A stretch of DNA of 64,000 nt from positions 124,001-188,000 of the forward strand of contig NZ_FOVC01000002.1 in the NCBI RefSeq assembly GCF_900115045.1. The letters are read 5' to 3'. The notes beneath the pieces are model-generated. The model was not told where the DNA came from. It did not search any database and was given only the letters and a program-made list of their open reading frames with translations. Position 1 is the stretch's first letter. Each line of letters opens with the position of its first letter. Shown here in pieces: positions 36,841 through 46,135 of the stretch. Origin of the DNA: Izhakiella capsodis (lineage in GTDB: Bacteria > Pseudomonadota > Gammaproteobacteria > Enterobacterales > Enterobacteriaceae). The position numbers and the translations under genes are program-made.

Positions 36841-39111
36841 ATGAGTGAATTGACGCACGATGGGGGAGAGCGTCTCGCCCTGCATAAGTTTACCGAAAAG
36901 GCGTATCTGGATTATTCCATGTACGTCATTATGGACAGAGCGCTTCCCTATATTGGTGACGGACTTAAACCGGTTCAGCGCCGTATTGTCTATGCCATGT
37001 CCGAGCTGGGACTCAACGCGAGCGCAAAATTTAAAAAATCCGCGCGAACCGTTGGCGACGTGCTGGGGAAATACCATCCTCACGGAGACAGCGCCTGCTA
37101 CGAAGCGATGGTACTGATGGCGCAGCCTTTTTCTTATCGGTATCCGCTGGTCGATGGTCAGGGTAACTGGGGGGCGCCTGACGATCCTAAATCCTTTGCG
37201 GCAATGCGCTATACCGAGTCGCGTTTGTCAAAATACGCTGAAGTGCTGCTGGGCGAGCTGGGCCAGGGCACGGTGGACTACACCGCTAATTTTGACGGGA
37301 CGATGGAAGAGCCGAAAATGCTGCCAGCACGGCTGCCCAATATTTTGCTCAACGGCACCACCGGCATTGCGGTCGGGATGGCAACTGATATTCCGCCGCA
37401 TAATCTGCGTGAAGTAGCTGCCGCCACCATCAAGCTTATAGACAGTCCTAAAACCAGCCTTGATGAGCTACTGGATATCGTTCATGGCCCTGATTTCCCG
37501 ACAGATGCTGAAATCATCACCCCGCGCGATGAGATCCGTAAAATTTACCAGAATGGCCGTGGTTCTGTTCGACAGCGTGCAGTGTGGAAAAGAGAAGATG
37601 GTGCGGTGGTGATCACCGCGCTGCCCCATCAGGTTTCAGGTGCTCGCGTGCTGGAGCAAATCGCCAGCCAGATGCGCAACAAAAAGTTGCCGATGGTCGA
37701 GGACTTACGCGACGAGTCTGACCATGAAAACCCGACGCGGCTGGTGTTGGTGCCACGTTCGACCCGGGTCGACATGGAGCCGGTGATGAACCATCTGTTC
37801 GCCACGACCGATCTTGAGAAAAGTTATCGCGTTAATCTGAATATGATCGGGCTGGATAACCGCCCATCGGTGAAAAACCTGCTGGAGATATTGAGTGAAT
37901 GGCTGGTATTCCGGCGTGACACAGTACGTCGCCGCCTGAATTATCGCCTGGATAAAGTGCTGCGGCGTTTGCATATCCTTGAAGGTTTGCTGGTGGCGTT
38001 CCTCAATATTGATGAGGTGATCCACATAATCCGAACTGAAGATGAACCTAAGCCGGTGCTGATGGCGCGGTTTGCCATTTCAGAAACTCAGACGGAAGCA
38101 ATTCTTGAGCTGAAACTGCGTCACCTGGCAAAGCTTGAAGAGATGAAAATTCGTGGTGAGCAGGCGGAGCTGGAAAAAGAGCGCGATAACATTCAGGCGA
38201 CGCTGGCGTCTGAGCGTAAAATGAACAGCTTGCTGAAAAAAGAGCTGCAGGCAGATAGTGACAAATATGGCGATGAGCGTCGCTCTCCGTTGCAGGAACG
38301 CGACGAAGCGAAAGCGATTAGCGAGGCCGAGCTGATCCCTTCTGAACCGGTAACTATCGTCCTGTCACAAATGGGATGGGTGCGTAGTGCTAAAGGGCAT
38401 GATATCGACCCGCAAGGGTTAAGCTACAAAGCCGGTGACAGCTTCCGTGCCGCCGCCCGGGGTAAAACGAATCAGCCGGTGGTATTTATCGACTCCACGG
38501 GTCGCAGTTATGCGCTTGATCCCATAACGCTACCATCGGCGCGTGGCCAGGGTGAACCCTTAACCGGCAAACTGACACCACCACCTGGTGCTAGTGTCGA
38601 GCAGGTGTTAATGGAAGCCGATGAGCAGAAGATGTTGATGGCGTCTGATGCGGGCTACGGCTTTGTTTGTACCTTCAACGACCTTGTATCGCGCAATCGT
38701 GCCGGCAAAGCCTTATTGAGCCTGCCGCAGAATGCGAAAGCCATGCCTCCGCTAGCCATTGTCAGCGACGACATGATGCTGCTGGCAATAACGAAGGCGG
38801 GCCGCATGCTCACCTTCCCGGTAAGCGGTCTACCACAGCTGGCGAAAGGTAAGGGCAATAAAATTATCTCTATTCCTTCCTCGCAGGTGACTTCAGGTGA
38901 AGATGGCCTTGCGTGGCTGCTACTGCTACCGCCGGATTGCGCTATCACTTTGCATGTTGGCAAGCGTAAAATGACCTTGAAAGCTGATGATCTGGCGAAG
39001 TTCCGCGCTGAGCGTGGTCGCCGTGGCACGTTGTTACCGCGTGGTTTACAGCGCATCGACCGGGTTGATGTTGATCAGCCGAATAGCGCAGACGAAGAAG
39101 AGATCGGATAA
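36841..39111 (+). CDS. parC: DNA topoisomerase IV subunit A
   Basis: DNA-cleaving subunit of topoisomerase IV. It has 756 residues (752 in E. coli). The quinolone-determining region reads HPHGDSACYEAM with the wild-type Ser and Glu. The catalytic Tyr is in FAAMRYTESRLS. The C-terminal beta-pinwheel is present. The ATG at 36841 matches the family N-terminus; an in-frame ATG 12 codons upstream does not. The partner parE is on the same strand, with cad-dtpC and the pheC remnant between them. Confidence 0.99.
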   Translation: MSELTHDGGERLALHKFTEKAYLDYSMYVIMDRALPYIGDGLKPVQRRIVYAMSELGLNASAKFKKSARTVGDVLGKYHPHGDSACYEAMVLMAQPFSYRYPLVDGQGNWGAPDDPKSFAAMRYTESRLSKYAEVLLGELGQGTVDYTANFDGTMEEPKMLPARLPNILLNGTTGIAVGMATDIPPHNLREVAAATIKLIDSPKTSLDELLDIVHGPDFPTDAEIITPRDEIRKIYQNGRGSVRQRAVWKREDGAVVITALPHQVSGARVLEQIASQMRNKKLPMVEDLRDESDHENPTRLVLVPRSTRVDMEPVMNHLFATTDLEKSYRVNLNMIGLDNRPSVKNLLEILSEWLVFRRDTVRRRLNYRLDKVLRRLHILEGLLVAFLNIDEVIHIIRTEDEPKPVLMARFAISETQTEAILELKLRHLAKLEEMKIRGEQAELEKERDNIQATLASERKMNSLLKKELQADSDKYGDERRSPLQERDEAKAISEAELIPSEPVTIVLSQMGWVRSAKGHDIDPQGLSYKAGDSFRAAARGKTNQPVVFIDSTGRSYALDPITLPSARGQGEPLTGKLTPPPGASVEQVLMEADEQKMLMASDAGYGFVCTFNDLVSRNRAGKALLSLPQNAKAMPPLAIVSDDMMLLAITKAGRMLTFPVSGLPQLAKGKGNKIISIPSSQVTSGEDGLAWLLLLPPDCAITLHVGKRKMTLKADDLAKFRAERGRRGTLLPRGLQRIDRVDVDQPNSADEEEIG

Positions 39112-39242
39112 TTATGCCGTCGGGCAGCGGTCGTATTCTGCCCGGCTCGCAGCGCAGTGTTTTTAGTCTGGAGACGTTATAATATCAGGCGGAGTTGTCT
39201 GAGTTCTGGTGTGTTCAGGTAGTCATGATCATTGAGGTTGGA

Positions 39243-39980
39243 ATGCTCGCACTTTTTCGTATTGTTACCGTAGTCATCTATTCCATTCTGGTTTGTGTCG
39301 TGGGTTGTATCTGGTGCTTATTTAGTCCCAGGCATCCAAACCACGTGGCGCGTTTTGGCCACATGTTCGGCAGGTTGTCGCCACTATTCGGCGTCAAGGT
39401 TGAGCTTCGCTTACCGCCGGAAGCGGCCAGTTTTCCCAATGCTATTTATATCGCTAATCATCAAAATAATTACGATATGATAACCGCAGCAAATATTGTT
39501 CAGCCAAATACGGTCACAGTAGGTAAAAAAAGCCTGCTGTGGATCCCTTTTTTCGGCCTGCTTTACTGGTTGACCGGTAATTTGTTAATCGATCGTAATA
39601 ACCGCACTAAAGCGCACGGCACGATTGAGCTGATTGTTGAGCAGTTCAAAAAGAAAACCATCTCTTTTTGGATGTTTCCGGAAGGTACGCGCAGCAGGGG
39701 ACGAGGTCTTTTACCTTTCAAAACCGGCGCTTTCCATGCAGCAGTTGCTGCTGGCGTACCGATCATTCCCGTAGTGGTTTCCAATACCCACGATAAGATA
39801 AAACTCAACCGCCGTAACAATGGACTGGTTATCGTTGAAATGATGCCAGCTGTCGACACCTCTGCTTTTGAAAAAGAGTCGGTACGCAAGCTGGCCACCC
39901 ATTGCCGTGAACTGATGTCTGCCAGGCTCGATGCGTTAAACGCAGAGGTCGCGCAGCGCGAAACCAACGGTAATGTTTAA
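39243..39980 (+). CDS. plsC: 1-acyl-sn-glycerol-3-phosphate acyltransferase PlsC
   Basis: Membrane enzyme that acylates lysophosphatidic acid to phosphatidic acid. It has 245 residues, equal to E. coli. An N-terminal hydrophobic helix is followed by the catalytic NHQNNYD (HX4D, residues 73-78). FPEGTRSRGRG is the second substrate motif. The ATG at 39243 follows GAGGTTGGA and matches the E. coli start; an upstream in-frame ATG was rejected. It lies between parC and ftsP as in E. coli. Confidence 0.98.
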   Translation: MLALFRIVTVVIYSILVCVVGCIWCLFSPRHPNHVARFGHMFGRLSPLFGVKVELRLPPEAASFPNAIYIANHQNNYDMITAANIVQPNTVTVGKKSLLWIPFFGLLYWLTGNLLIDRNNRTKAHGTIELIVEQFKKKTISFWMFPEGTRSRGRGLLPFKTGAFHAAVAAGVPIIPVVVSNTHDKIKLNRRNNGLVIVEMMPAVDTSAFEKESVRKLATHCRELMSARLDALNAEVAQRETNGNV

Positions 39981-40044
39981 CCGGCGGCCTGCCGGTTTGG
40001 CGCTGAACTCTATCGCGCACAGCAAAGCGTTAACATCATAGTAA

Positions 40045-40075
40045 ACTATAGCGGCGCCTGAAGCGCCGCTATAGT
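40045..40075 (+). repeat. 13-bp perfect inverted repeat upstream of ftsP
   Basis: ACTATAGCGGCGC (40045-40057), a five-base loop CTGAA, then GCGCCGCTATAGT (40063-40075). It ends three bases before the ftsP Shine-Dalgarno (GGAG, 40078-40081) and has no T-run. It may be an RNA stem that affects ftsP translation, an mRNA-end stabiliser for plsC, or a DNA-binding site. Confidence 0.8.
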
Positions 40076-40086
40076 ACGGAGTATTT

Positions 40087-41514
40087 ATGGCCATTAGTCG
40101 ACGTCAGTTTATTCAGGTATCCGGCCTGGCGCTTTGTGCGTCGGCACTGCCTTTATGTACGCGTGCCAGCGGCAGCGCGAACCCTTTACCCGTTCCTCCG
40201 CTGATTGAGTCACATCGTGGACAGCCGATATTTCTGACGTTGCAACATAGCCACTGGTCTTTTTCCGGCAGTAACGCGAATAAATCCATGGTATGGGGAA
40301 TTAATGGTCAGTATCTTGGGCCGACTGTGCGCGTGCGCAGCGGCGACGATGTCAAAATCATCTGGAGCAACCGCCTGCCGGAACCGGTAGCGATGAGCGT
40401 CAGCGGACTACAAGTCCCCGGCGTCCTGATGGGCGGTCCGCCACGTCAGATGTCCAGCGGTTCTGACTGGGCGCCGGTGATACCCATAAGTCAGCCTGCT
40501 GCCGCCTGCTGGTATCATGCCACCACACCCAACCATATGGCGCCTCATGTTTACAATGGTCTGGCAGGCATGTGGTTGATTGAAGACGAGGCGAGTAAAT
40601 CTCTGCCGTTGCCAAATCATTATGGCGTCGATGATTTTCCACTCATCATTCAGGATAAGTTGCTGGATAACTTCGGCGCACCGGTATATGACCCGCCGTC
40701 CAACGGTGGTTTTATGGGCAACACGCTGCTGGTCAATGGCATACAGAATCCTTATCTTGACGTGTCCCGAGGCTGGGTGCGTTTACGCCTGCTTAACGCG
40801 GCCAACAGTCGGCGCTTTCAACTCAGCATGAGCGATGGCCGACCCTTCAACGTTATCACCAGCGATCAAGGCTATCTGCCCGCACCGGTGAGCGTGCAGA
40901 AGCTGTCGCTGGCGCCGGGTGAGCGGCGGGAGATCGTGGTTAATATGACTCAGGGAAATGAGGTTTCGATTACCGCCGGCGAAGCCGCGAGTTTAATGGA
41001 TCGCCTGAGCGATTTTTTTCAGCCCTCCACAACGCTGTCTAATACGATCGTTCTGACGCTACGCCCGACCGGATTACTGCCGCTTGTCACCAGTAATTTG
41101 CCGATGCGCTTGCAGGCCGAGCAGCTGGCGGACGGTGTGGTTAGCCGCACGCGTGAGTTTCGTCTCGGTGATCGAAAGCCGGGGATTAATGGAGCCCTGT
41201 GGGATAGGCAACGCATTGATGTGCAGGTGCAGCAAGGTAGCCTTGAACGCTGGATAATACATGCGAAAATGCCGCAGTCTTTTTATATTCAGGGAGTAAA
41301 ATTCCTGATTAAAAGTGTTAACGGCGCTTCTGCGATGGCAGAAGATCGTGGCTGGAAGGACACCGTTTGGGTGGATGGTGAGGTGGAGCTGCTGGTCTCT
41401 TTTGCCCAGATTTCATCCGATCATTTCCCGTTTATCTATTACAGTCAGACGCTGGAAATGGCGGATCGCGGCACGGCGGGGCAGCTACAGGTGGTGTCGG
41501 CCCTGACGTCCTGA
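40087..41514 (+). CDS. ftsP: cell division protein FtsP (SufI), Tat-exported
   Basis: Periplasmic multicopper-oxidase-like protein that stabilises the divisome under stress. It has 475 residues (470 in E. coli). The twin-arginine signal is SRRQFIQ at residues 4-10, followed by a hydrophobic stretch. Three cupredoxin domains follow, with WGINGQYLGPTVRV, WYHATTPN and LRLLNAANSRRFQL. The MCO copper ligands appear largely lost, as in E. coli SufI. It stands 106 bases after plsC and carries a stem-loop next to its ribosome-binding site. Confidence 0.96.
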   Translation: MAISRRQFIQVSGLALCASALPLCTRASGSANPLPVPPLIESHRGQPIFLTLQHSHWSFSGSNANKSMVWGINGQYLGPTVRVRSGDDVKIIWSNRLPEPVAMSVSGLQVPGVLMGGPPRQMSSGSDWAPVIPISQPAAACWYHATTPNHMAPHVYNGLAGMWLIEDEASKSLPLPNHYGVDDFPLIIQDKLLDNFGAPVYDPPSNGGFMGNTLLVNGIQNPYLDVSRGWVRLRLLNAANSRRFQLSMSDGRPFNVITSDQGYLPAPVSVQKLSLAPGERREIVVNMTQGNEVSITAGEAASLMDRLSDFFQPSTTLSNTIVLTLRPTGLLPLVTSNLPMRLQAEQLADGVVSRTREFRLGDRKPGINGALWDRQRIDVQVQQGSLERWIIHAKMPQSFYIQGVKFLIKSVNGASAMAEDRGWKDTVWVDGEVELLVSFAQISSDHFPFIYYSQTLEMADRGTAGQLQVVSALTS

Positions 41515-41800
41515 GACACGATGATCTCACTTTATTTGGAAAAAAGGGGCATTTAAGGACCCGCGCTCAGGTCAATCCTGCGTCAGGTTGACTATGACTG
41601 GACTTACTGCGCGGGGGATGGCTGGAAATGCTATGCCACTGAAGGCGTTTACATTGAGCGAGCAAAAACCTGTTCAGGCCACGCATCGGATTTGTTACGC
41701 AATGCATTTGTCTGCGTTTCTACCAAACAAGCTGGTAATGTGACATTCCGGCGGCTCGCGATGCCGGGCGAGACGTCCAGCTTGCTATTGGGTACGCGGA
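41515..41800. other. intergenic region between ftsP and dkgA
   Basis: About 290 bases without an intact gene. A short plus-strand frame starting at 41692 reads into the dkgA coding region and resembles nothing known to me. No clear ftsP terminator with a T-run was found. Confidence 0.5.
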
Positions 41801-41832
41801 TAAAAAAGGATCGTCGTAGCCTGACGATCCTT
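41801..41832 (-). terminator. rho-independent terminator of dkgA
   Basis: A 10-bp perfect stem (AAGGATCGTC / GACGATCCTT) with a seven-base loop is followed on the minus strand by TTTTTTA. It begins ten bases past the dkgA stop. Confidence 0.9.
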
Positions 41833-41841
41833 CGGGCGCGA

Positions 41842-42666
41842 TCAGTTTATTTGGTCAGGATTTGGACCCAGTCTGTTACCATTGTCGAGGGTGGCTATTT
41901 CGCTGATTTCCGGCTTCTCCAGGCGGAAATCAAATACAGTAAAGTTTTCTTCAATACGCGATGGGGTAACGGATTTGGGGATCACCACCAGACCGCTGTC
42001 AAGGTGCCAACGTATAACGATTTGCGCGGGTGTTTTATCATATTTTTTCGCCAGGCGTTTAATCACCTGCTGATCAAAAATGCCTTTGCCGCCCTGCGCC
42101 AGCGGGCTCCATGATTCGGTCTGGATTTTATGCATCGCATTCCAGGTCTGTAGCTTGCGCTGCTGTAACATCGGGTGCAGCTCAATCTGATTTATTACTG
42201 GTGTTACGCCGGTTTCATCGATCAGGCGCTTGAGATGGCTTTCATGAAAGTTGCACACGCCAATACTTTTTGTCAGGCCTTGTTCCTGCAATCTGATCAT
42301 CTGCTTCCAGGCTTCAACATAGTTATCTTTACCGGGACAGGGCCAGTGCATCAGGTACAGATCAACCTGCTCAAGTTGCAGCTTTTTCAGGCTGATTTTT
42401 ATCGCTGAAAGAGCGTTCAGCTGGTCATCATTCCAAAGTTTGGTGGTAATGAATATTTCTTCACGCGGCAGGCCCGCCTCCTGCAACGCCTGACCAATGC
42501 CTTCCTCATTTTTATAGATAGCGGCGGTATCAATTGAACGATAGCCAATCTTAAGGGCTTTAAGTGCCGCAATTTTGGCCTCTTCAATGCTGGCCTGCCA
42601 GACGCCCAGCCCAAGCTGCGGCATCATTGTGCCATCATGCAGTTTGATAATCGGTTGTTCTGCCAT
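41842..42666 (-). CDS. dkgA: 2,5-diketo-D-gluconate reductase A / methylglyoxal reductase
   Basis: NADPH-dependent aldo-keto reductase that acts on 2,5-diketogluconate, methylglyoxal and beta-keto esters. It has 274 residues (275 in E. coli). The AKR tetrad is present: Asp and Tyr in RSIDTAAIYKNEEG, Lys in ITTKLWNDD, and His in YLMHWP. The cofactor-binding IPKSVTPSRIEEN segment is late. It is divergent from yqhC. In E. coli yqhD stands between yqhC and dkgA, and that gene is missing here. Confidence 0.97.
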   Translation of the reverse strand: MAEQPIIKLHDGTMMPQLGLGVWQASIEEAKIAALKALKIGYRSIDTAAIYKNEEGIGQALQEAGLPREEIFITTKLWNDDQLNALSAIKISLKKLQLEQVDLYLMHWPCPGKDNYVEAWKQMIRLQEQGLTKSIGVCNFHESHLKRLIDETGVTPVINQIELHPMLQQRKLQTWNAMHKIQTESWSPLAQGGKGIFDQQVIKRLAKKYDKTPAQIVIRWHLDSGLVVIPKSVTPSRIEENFTVFDFRLEKPEISEIATLDNGNRLGPNPDQIN

Positions 42667-42886
42667 GTTTCACTCCTTCATCTGCGATCAGGTCAACGCT
42701 GTGCGCCGCGTCATACGCTCTTAAGTTTAGCCGGGAAATACGCTCTCGTTTAAAGAACTTTAGATATTCGCCAACCGGCAGATTTTAATGCCTGATCCTG
42801 TCATGATATTGCCTGATCCTACGTTGAACTGGTGAATATAACAGCTTCAGGGCATGATATTCCCATTACGGAACAGGGGAATTGCA

Positions 42887-43780
42887 ATGAACAGAGAAGC
42901 CGTTTGCGATCGGCTGGCACAGCAAGTCACCACGCTGATGACACAGCGCAAGCACGTGCAAGCTACGATACCCGACGTCTCGCTTATTTTCGTCGACGCG
43001 CCCTGCGCGCGTCGACCAGTTATGTATCAGCAGGGGATCGTTATCCTGTTTCGCGGACGTAAAACTGGCTATCTCGGCGACAAGATATTTCATTACGATC
43101 CTACGCGTTATCTGATGCTGACGGTGCCGTTACCATTTGAGTGTGAAACTTTTGCCAGCCCTCAGGAACCGTTAGCCGGTATTTCGCTGCGGGTTAATAG
43201 CCTGAAGCTACAGGATCTGCTGATGGATATAGGTGATGACAGCATCTTCAAGTCGCAGCCAATGTCAAGTGGCATTCATTCTGCTGACCTGACTGAGGAA
43301 ATGCTGTGCGCAGCGGAGCGCCTGTTGGACGTGATGAGCAATCCGCGCGATGCCCGAGTACTTGGCCCGCAGCTGGTGCGGGAGATGCTTTATTATGTCC
43401 TGCTTGGCCCCTGTGGTGGCGCATTGCTAACAATGGTAAGTCGTCAGACTCAGTTTAGTCAGATTGCGCGCGCATTACACCGCATTGAGAGTCACTATGC
43501 TGAGAACCTCAGCGTGGAGCTGCTGGCATCGGAGGTTAATATGAGCGTTTCGGCGTTTCATCATAATTTTAAGGCCGTGACCAGCACTTCACCATTGCAA
43601 TACCTCAAAAGCTATCGTTTACATCAGGCACGCACGCTTATGTTGTATGAGGGGTTAAAAGCCAGCGCGGCGGCAATACGCGTAGGTTATGAAAGCGCGT
43701 CGCAGTTTTCCCGTGAATTTAAGCGCTATTTCGGCGTTACGCCCGGAGAAGAGATGCTGAGAGTGCGTCAGGGGGGATAA
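42887..43780 (+). CDS. yqhC: AraC-family regulator YqhC
   Basis: Activator of yqhD-dkgA in response to aldehydes in E. coli. The product is 297 residues. The N-terminal cupin-like AraC_N domain has YQQGIVILFRGRKTGYLGD. The C-terminal AraC double helix-turn-helix has LLASEVNMSVSAFHHNFKA and AIRVGYESASQFSREFKRYF followed by GVTPGE. The ATG at 42887 follows AGGGGAATTGCA. The 220-base divergent gap to dkgA presumably contains its binding site. Confidence 0.93.
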   Translation: MNREAVCDRLAQQVTTLMTQRKHVQATIPDVSLIFVDAPCARRPVMYQQGIVILFRGRKTGYLGDKIFHYDPTRYLMLTVPLPFECETFASPQEPLAGISLRVNSLKLQDLLMDIGDDSIFKSQPMSSGIHSADLTEEMLCAAERLLDVMSNPRDARVLGPQLVREMLYYVLLGPCGGALLTMVSRQTQFSQIARALHRIESHYAENLSVELLASEVNMSVSAFHHNFKAVTSTSPLQYLKSYRLHQARTLMLYEGLKASAAAIRVGYESASQFSREFKRYFGVTPGEEMLRVRQGG

Positions 43781-43877
43781 CGATCGGCTGGGAATTATAC
43801 TATATCAACGAGGCGACGCCTGTCTGACGCCAATGGGGTGGGGTGTTATCGGGAAGCGCTGGGGCTTCCCGTTGTGT

Positions 43878-44540
43878 TCAGGACTTAGCGCGTTTTTTGT
43901 GCTTTATGACCATGGCAATGCTGCTAAGAAAGCCAACGCACAGTAGCACGACAGGGATCAGCATCAGTATCGCCATAACCTGATCTTCATGGCGTTTGAT
44001 GAAAGGAACATGGCTGATTGCATAGCCAAGCGTGATAAGGATACCCACCCAAAGAAGCGCACTGAGCCAGTTGAACAGCTGAAAACGGCCTTTTTTAAGC
44101 CCTGAAATACCCGCCAGAGTGGGCAATAAGGTCCGCACGAAAGCCAGAAAACGACCGACCAGCAGCGCCATGAGACCATGGCGGTGAAACAGATTCCAGG
44201 CACGCTGATGATACTGAGCCGGCAGATGGAGCAGCCAGCTTTTTACCAGCCGTGTATCACCCAGCCATCGCCCCTGGAGGTAGCCAACCCAGCAGCCGAG
44301 ACTGGCGGCTGATGTCAGAATGATCATCGTCGGCAAAAATTCCATCACGCCTTTAGATATCATTGCGCCAGCTAATAAAAGCAGGCTGTCACCGGGTAAA
44401 AAAGCCGCGGGCAGTAGACCATTCTCCAGGAGCAGCACGATAAACATGATGCCATAAACTACCCATAGCACTTCGGGATTGCTGAGCGCGGCAAAGTCCT
44501 GGTGCCACATTGCCCTTACAATCTCATGCATTACACTCAT
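43878..44540 (-). CDS. yghB: DedA-family inner membrane protein YghB
   Basis: Polytopic DedA/SNARE-associated protein. In E. coli, YghB and YqjA are jointly needed for cell division and for membrane and proton-motive homeostasis. It has 220 residues (219 in E. coli). It shows the family pattern LLENGLLPAAFLPGDSLLLL near residue 38 and GRFLAFVRTLLPTLAGISG near 131. Members have been linked to lipid-carrier or phospholipid flipping. Confidence 0.95.
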   Translation of the reverse strand: MSVMHEIVRAMWHQDFAALSNPEVLWVVYGIMFIVLLLENGLLPAAFLPGDSLLLLAGAMISKGVMEFLPTMIILTSAASLGCWVGYLQGRWLGDTRLVKSWLLHLPAQYHQRAWNLFHRHGLMALLVGRFLAFVRTLLPTLAGISGLKKGRFQLFNWLSALLWVGILITLGYAISHVPFIKRHEDQVMAILMLIPVVLLCVGFLSSIAMVIKHKKRAKS

Positions 44541-44694
44541 TTTTTATCCTGATTAACTGCATTTAACCCCAATGTCGAGTGCGAAGACTCAAATCAGCTG
44601 GCAAATAATATCATTTCTACAGTAATCCTGCTGGCGTCAGGCGAGGTCCTGCTAATGATAGTTGAGCCGCTGTTATTCCCTTATGTCGACAATT

Positions 44695-45894
44695 TCATTG
44701 CGCTGTCTCAGCGATCCTGGCAAGACCGGCGGCGAGATCGACAATGAGATCGTCGACGTGTTCCAGCCCGACATGTATCCGCACCAGAGTACCGCTGAAA
44801 TCAACGCCGCCGGCGGGGCGAATTGCGGCGATTTCTTCAGGTTGATTAGCCAGTATTAGCGATTCATAGCCGCCCCACGAATATGCCATACGAAAGTGGA
44901 TGAAATTATTAAGGAAGTGCGCCAGCTGCAGGGGCGTTAGTCGCTGTTTTAATATGAATGAGAACAGTCCGCTGCAGCCGCTGAAATCGCGTCGCCAGAA
45001 ATCATGCCCTTTACATAACGCCAGTGCGGGATGATTTACTCGCGCCACCTGCGGATGTTCTGCCAGCCAGTTTGCTATTGCCAGACTACTATCACCATGT
45101 TGACGTAAACGAACTGCTAGCGTACGCAGACCACGGCTGGCCAAATAGGCGGTATCAGCATCAACCATCTGCCCCATCAGATAGGCCTTCTCACGTAGTT
45201 CCGGCCAGCAGCGATTATTTGCTACGGCGGTGCCAATCATTGCGTCGGAATGGCCGATAAGATACTTCGTTCCCGCCTGGATGGAAATATCCACGCCCAT
45301 TTCCAGCGGACGAAAAAGCACGCCAGCCGCCCAGGTATTATCAAGGATGATGACGGTATCGGGTGCTTTGCTACGTACGGCGGCGACAATCGCGGAGACA
45401 TCCTGAACCTCCATGGTGATCGAGGCGGGCGACTCCAGAAATACTACGCGGGTATTGGGACGGATAAGCGCGGCAATCTGCTCACCAATGCAGTGATCGA
45501 ACCAGCTGGTTTCCACCCCCATTTTTATCAAGAGCTTGGTGCATAAATCCTGTGTTGGCTCATAAACTGCACCGCTCATCAGGATATGATCGCCGCTGCT
45601 AACAAATGCCAGGATCGTGTTTGCTACTGCGGCAGCACCACAGGGGAAAAGATAGCAACCGGCACCGCCTTCCAGCTCAGCCATCGCATCCTGAAGTGCA
45701 AAGTGGGTTAGCGTACCACGACGTCCGTAAAAGAGTTCGCGTTCGGCTCGTCCGGCCGTTGCACGCGCTTTATCGGCGACACTGTCAAAAACCAGTGAAG
45801 AAGCACGTTGAATCACGCTATTTACCGCGCCCTGCGTGTAGCGGCGATCGCGGCCGGCAGAAATAAGCACAGTTTCGATTTTTTTGCTCGTCAT
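44695..45894 (-). CDS. metC: cystathionine beta-lyase
   Basis: PLP enzyme that cleaves cystathionine to homocysteine in methionine synthesis. It has 399 residues (395 in E. coli). The Cys/Met-metabolism family signature is complete. YGRRGTLTHFALQDAM lies near residue 57. The PLP-binding DNTWAAGVLFRPLEMGVDIS is followed by the Schiff-base Lys in QAGTKYLIGHSD. The late LVRIHVGLEHVDDLI is present. It is divergent from exbB as in E. coli. Confidence 0.97.
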   Translation of the reverse strand: MTSKKIETVLISAGRDRRYTQGAVNSVIQRASSLVFDSVADKARATAGRAERELFYGRRGTLTHFALQDAMAELEGGAGCYLFPCGAAAVANTILAFVSSGDHILMSGAVYEPTQDLCTKLLIKMGVETSWFDHCIGEQIAALIRPNTRVVFLESPASITMEVQDVSAIVAAVRSKAPDTVIILDNTWAAGVLFRPLEMGVDISIQAGTKYLIGHSDAMIGTAVANNRCWPELREKAYLMGQMVDADTAYLASRGLRTLAVRLRQHGDSSLAIANWLAEHPQVARVNHPALALCKGHDFWRRDFSGCSGLFSFILKQRLTPLQLAHFLNNFIHFRMAYSWGGYESLILANQPEEIAAIRPAGGVDFSGTLVRIHVGLEHVDDLIVDLAAGLARIAETAQ

Positions 45895-46046
45895 TCTGAA
45901 CGGGTTCTGTTGGTGATGGGTTCAGGCTGAGGTTAACATGCCAGCCAGCATCAGGATATTATCATCAGAGAAAGTCAGAAATTTTGCTTAAGAAAGCGAG
46001 TGATAAAGACAAAGGGGGATGAGGAAAAAATGTTCAAAATGTAAAT

Positions 46047-46065
46047 AGTAATGAGAACCACTATC
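46047..46065 (+). promoter_or_regulatory. candidate Fur box of exbBD
   Basis: The 19 bases AGTAATGAGAACCACTATC match 14 of 19 positions of the consensus GATAATGATAATCATTATC. They lie about 70 bases upstream of exbB. exbBD is Fur-repressed in E. coli, so iron control is likely. Confidence 0.7.
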
Positions 46066-46135
46066 AATTCAGGCTGATTTTGATATGATCCTCGCCGGAA
46101 ATTTCAAAGTGAGACAACGTTGGAGACACAGCGTG

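Noticed and set aside
40087..41514. FtsP as an active laccase/multicopper oxidase
   Set aside because: The copper-ligand His-X-His patterns of true multicopper oxidases are not visible; E. coli SufI also lacks them.
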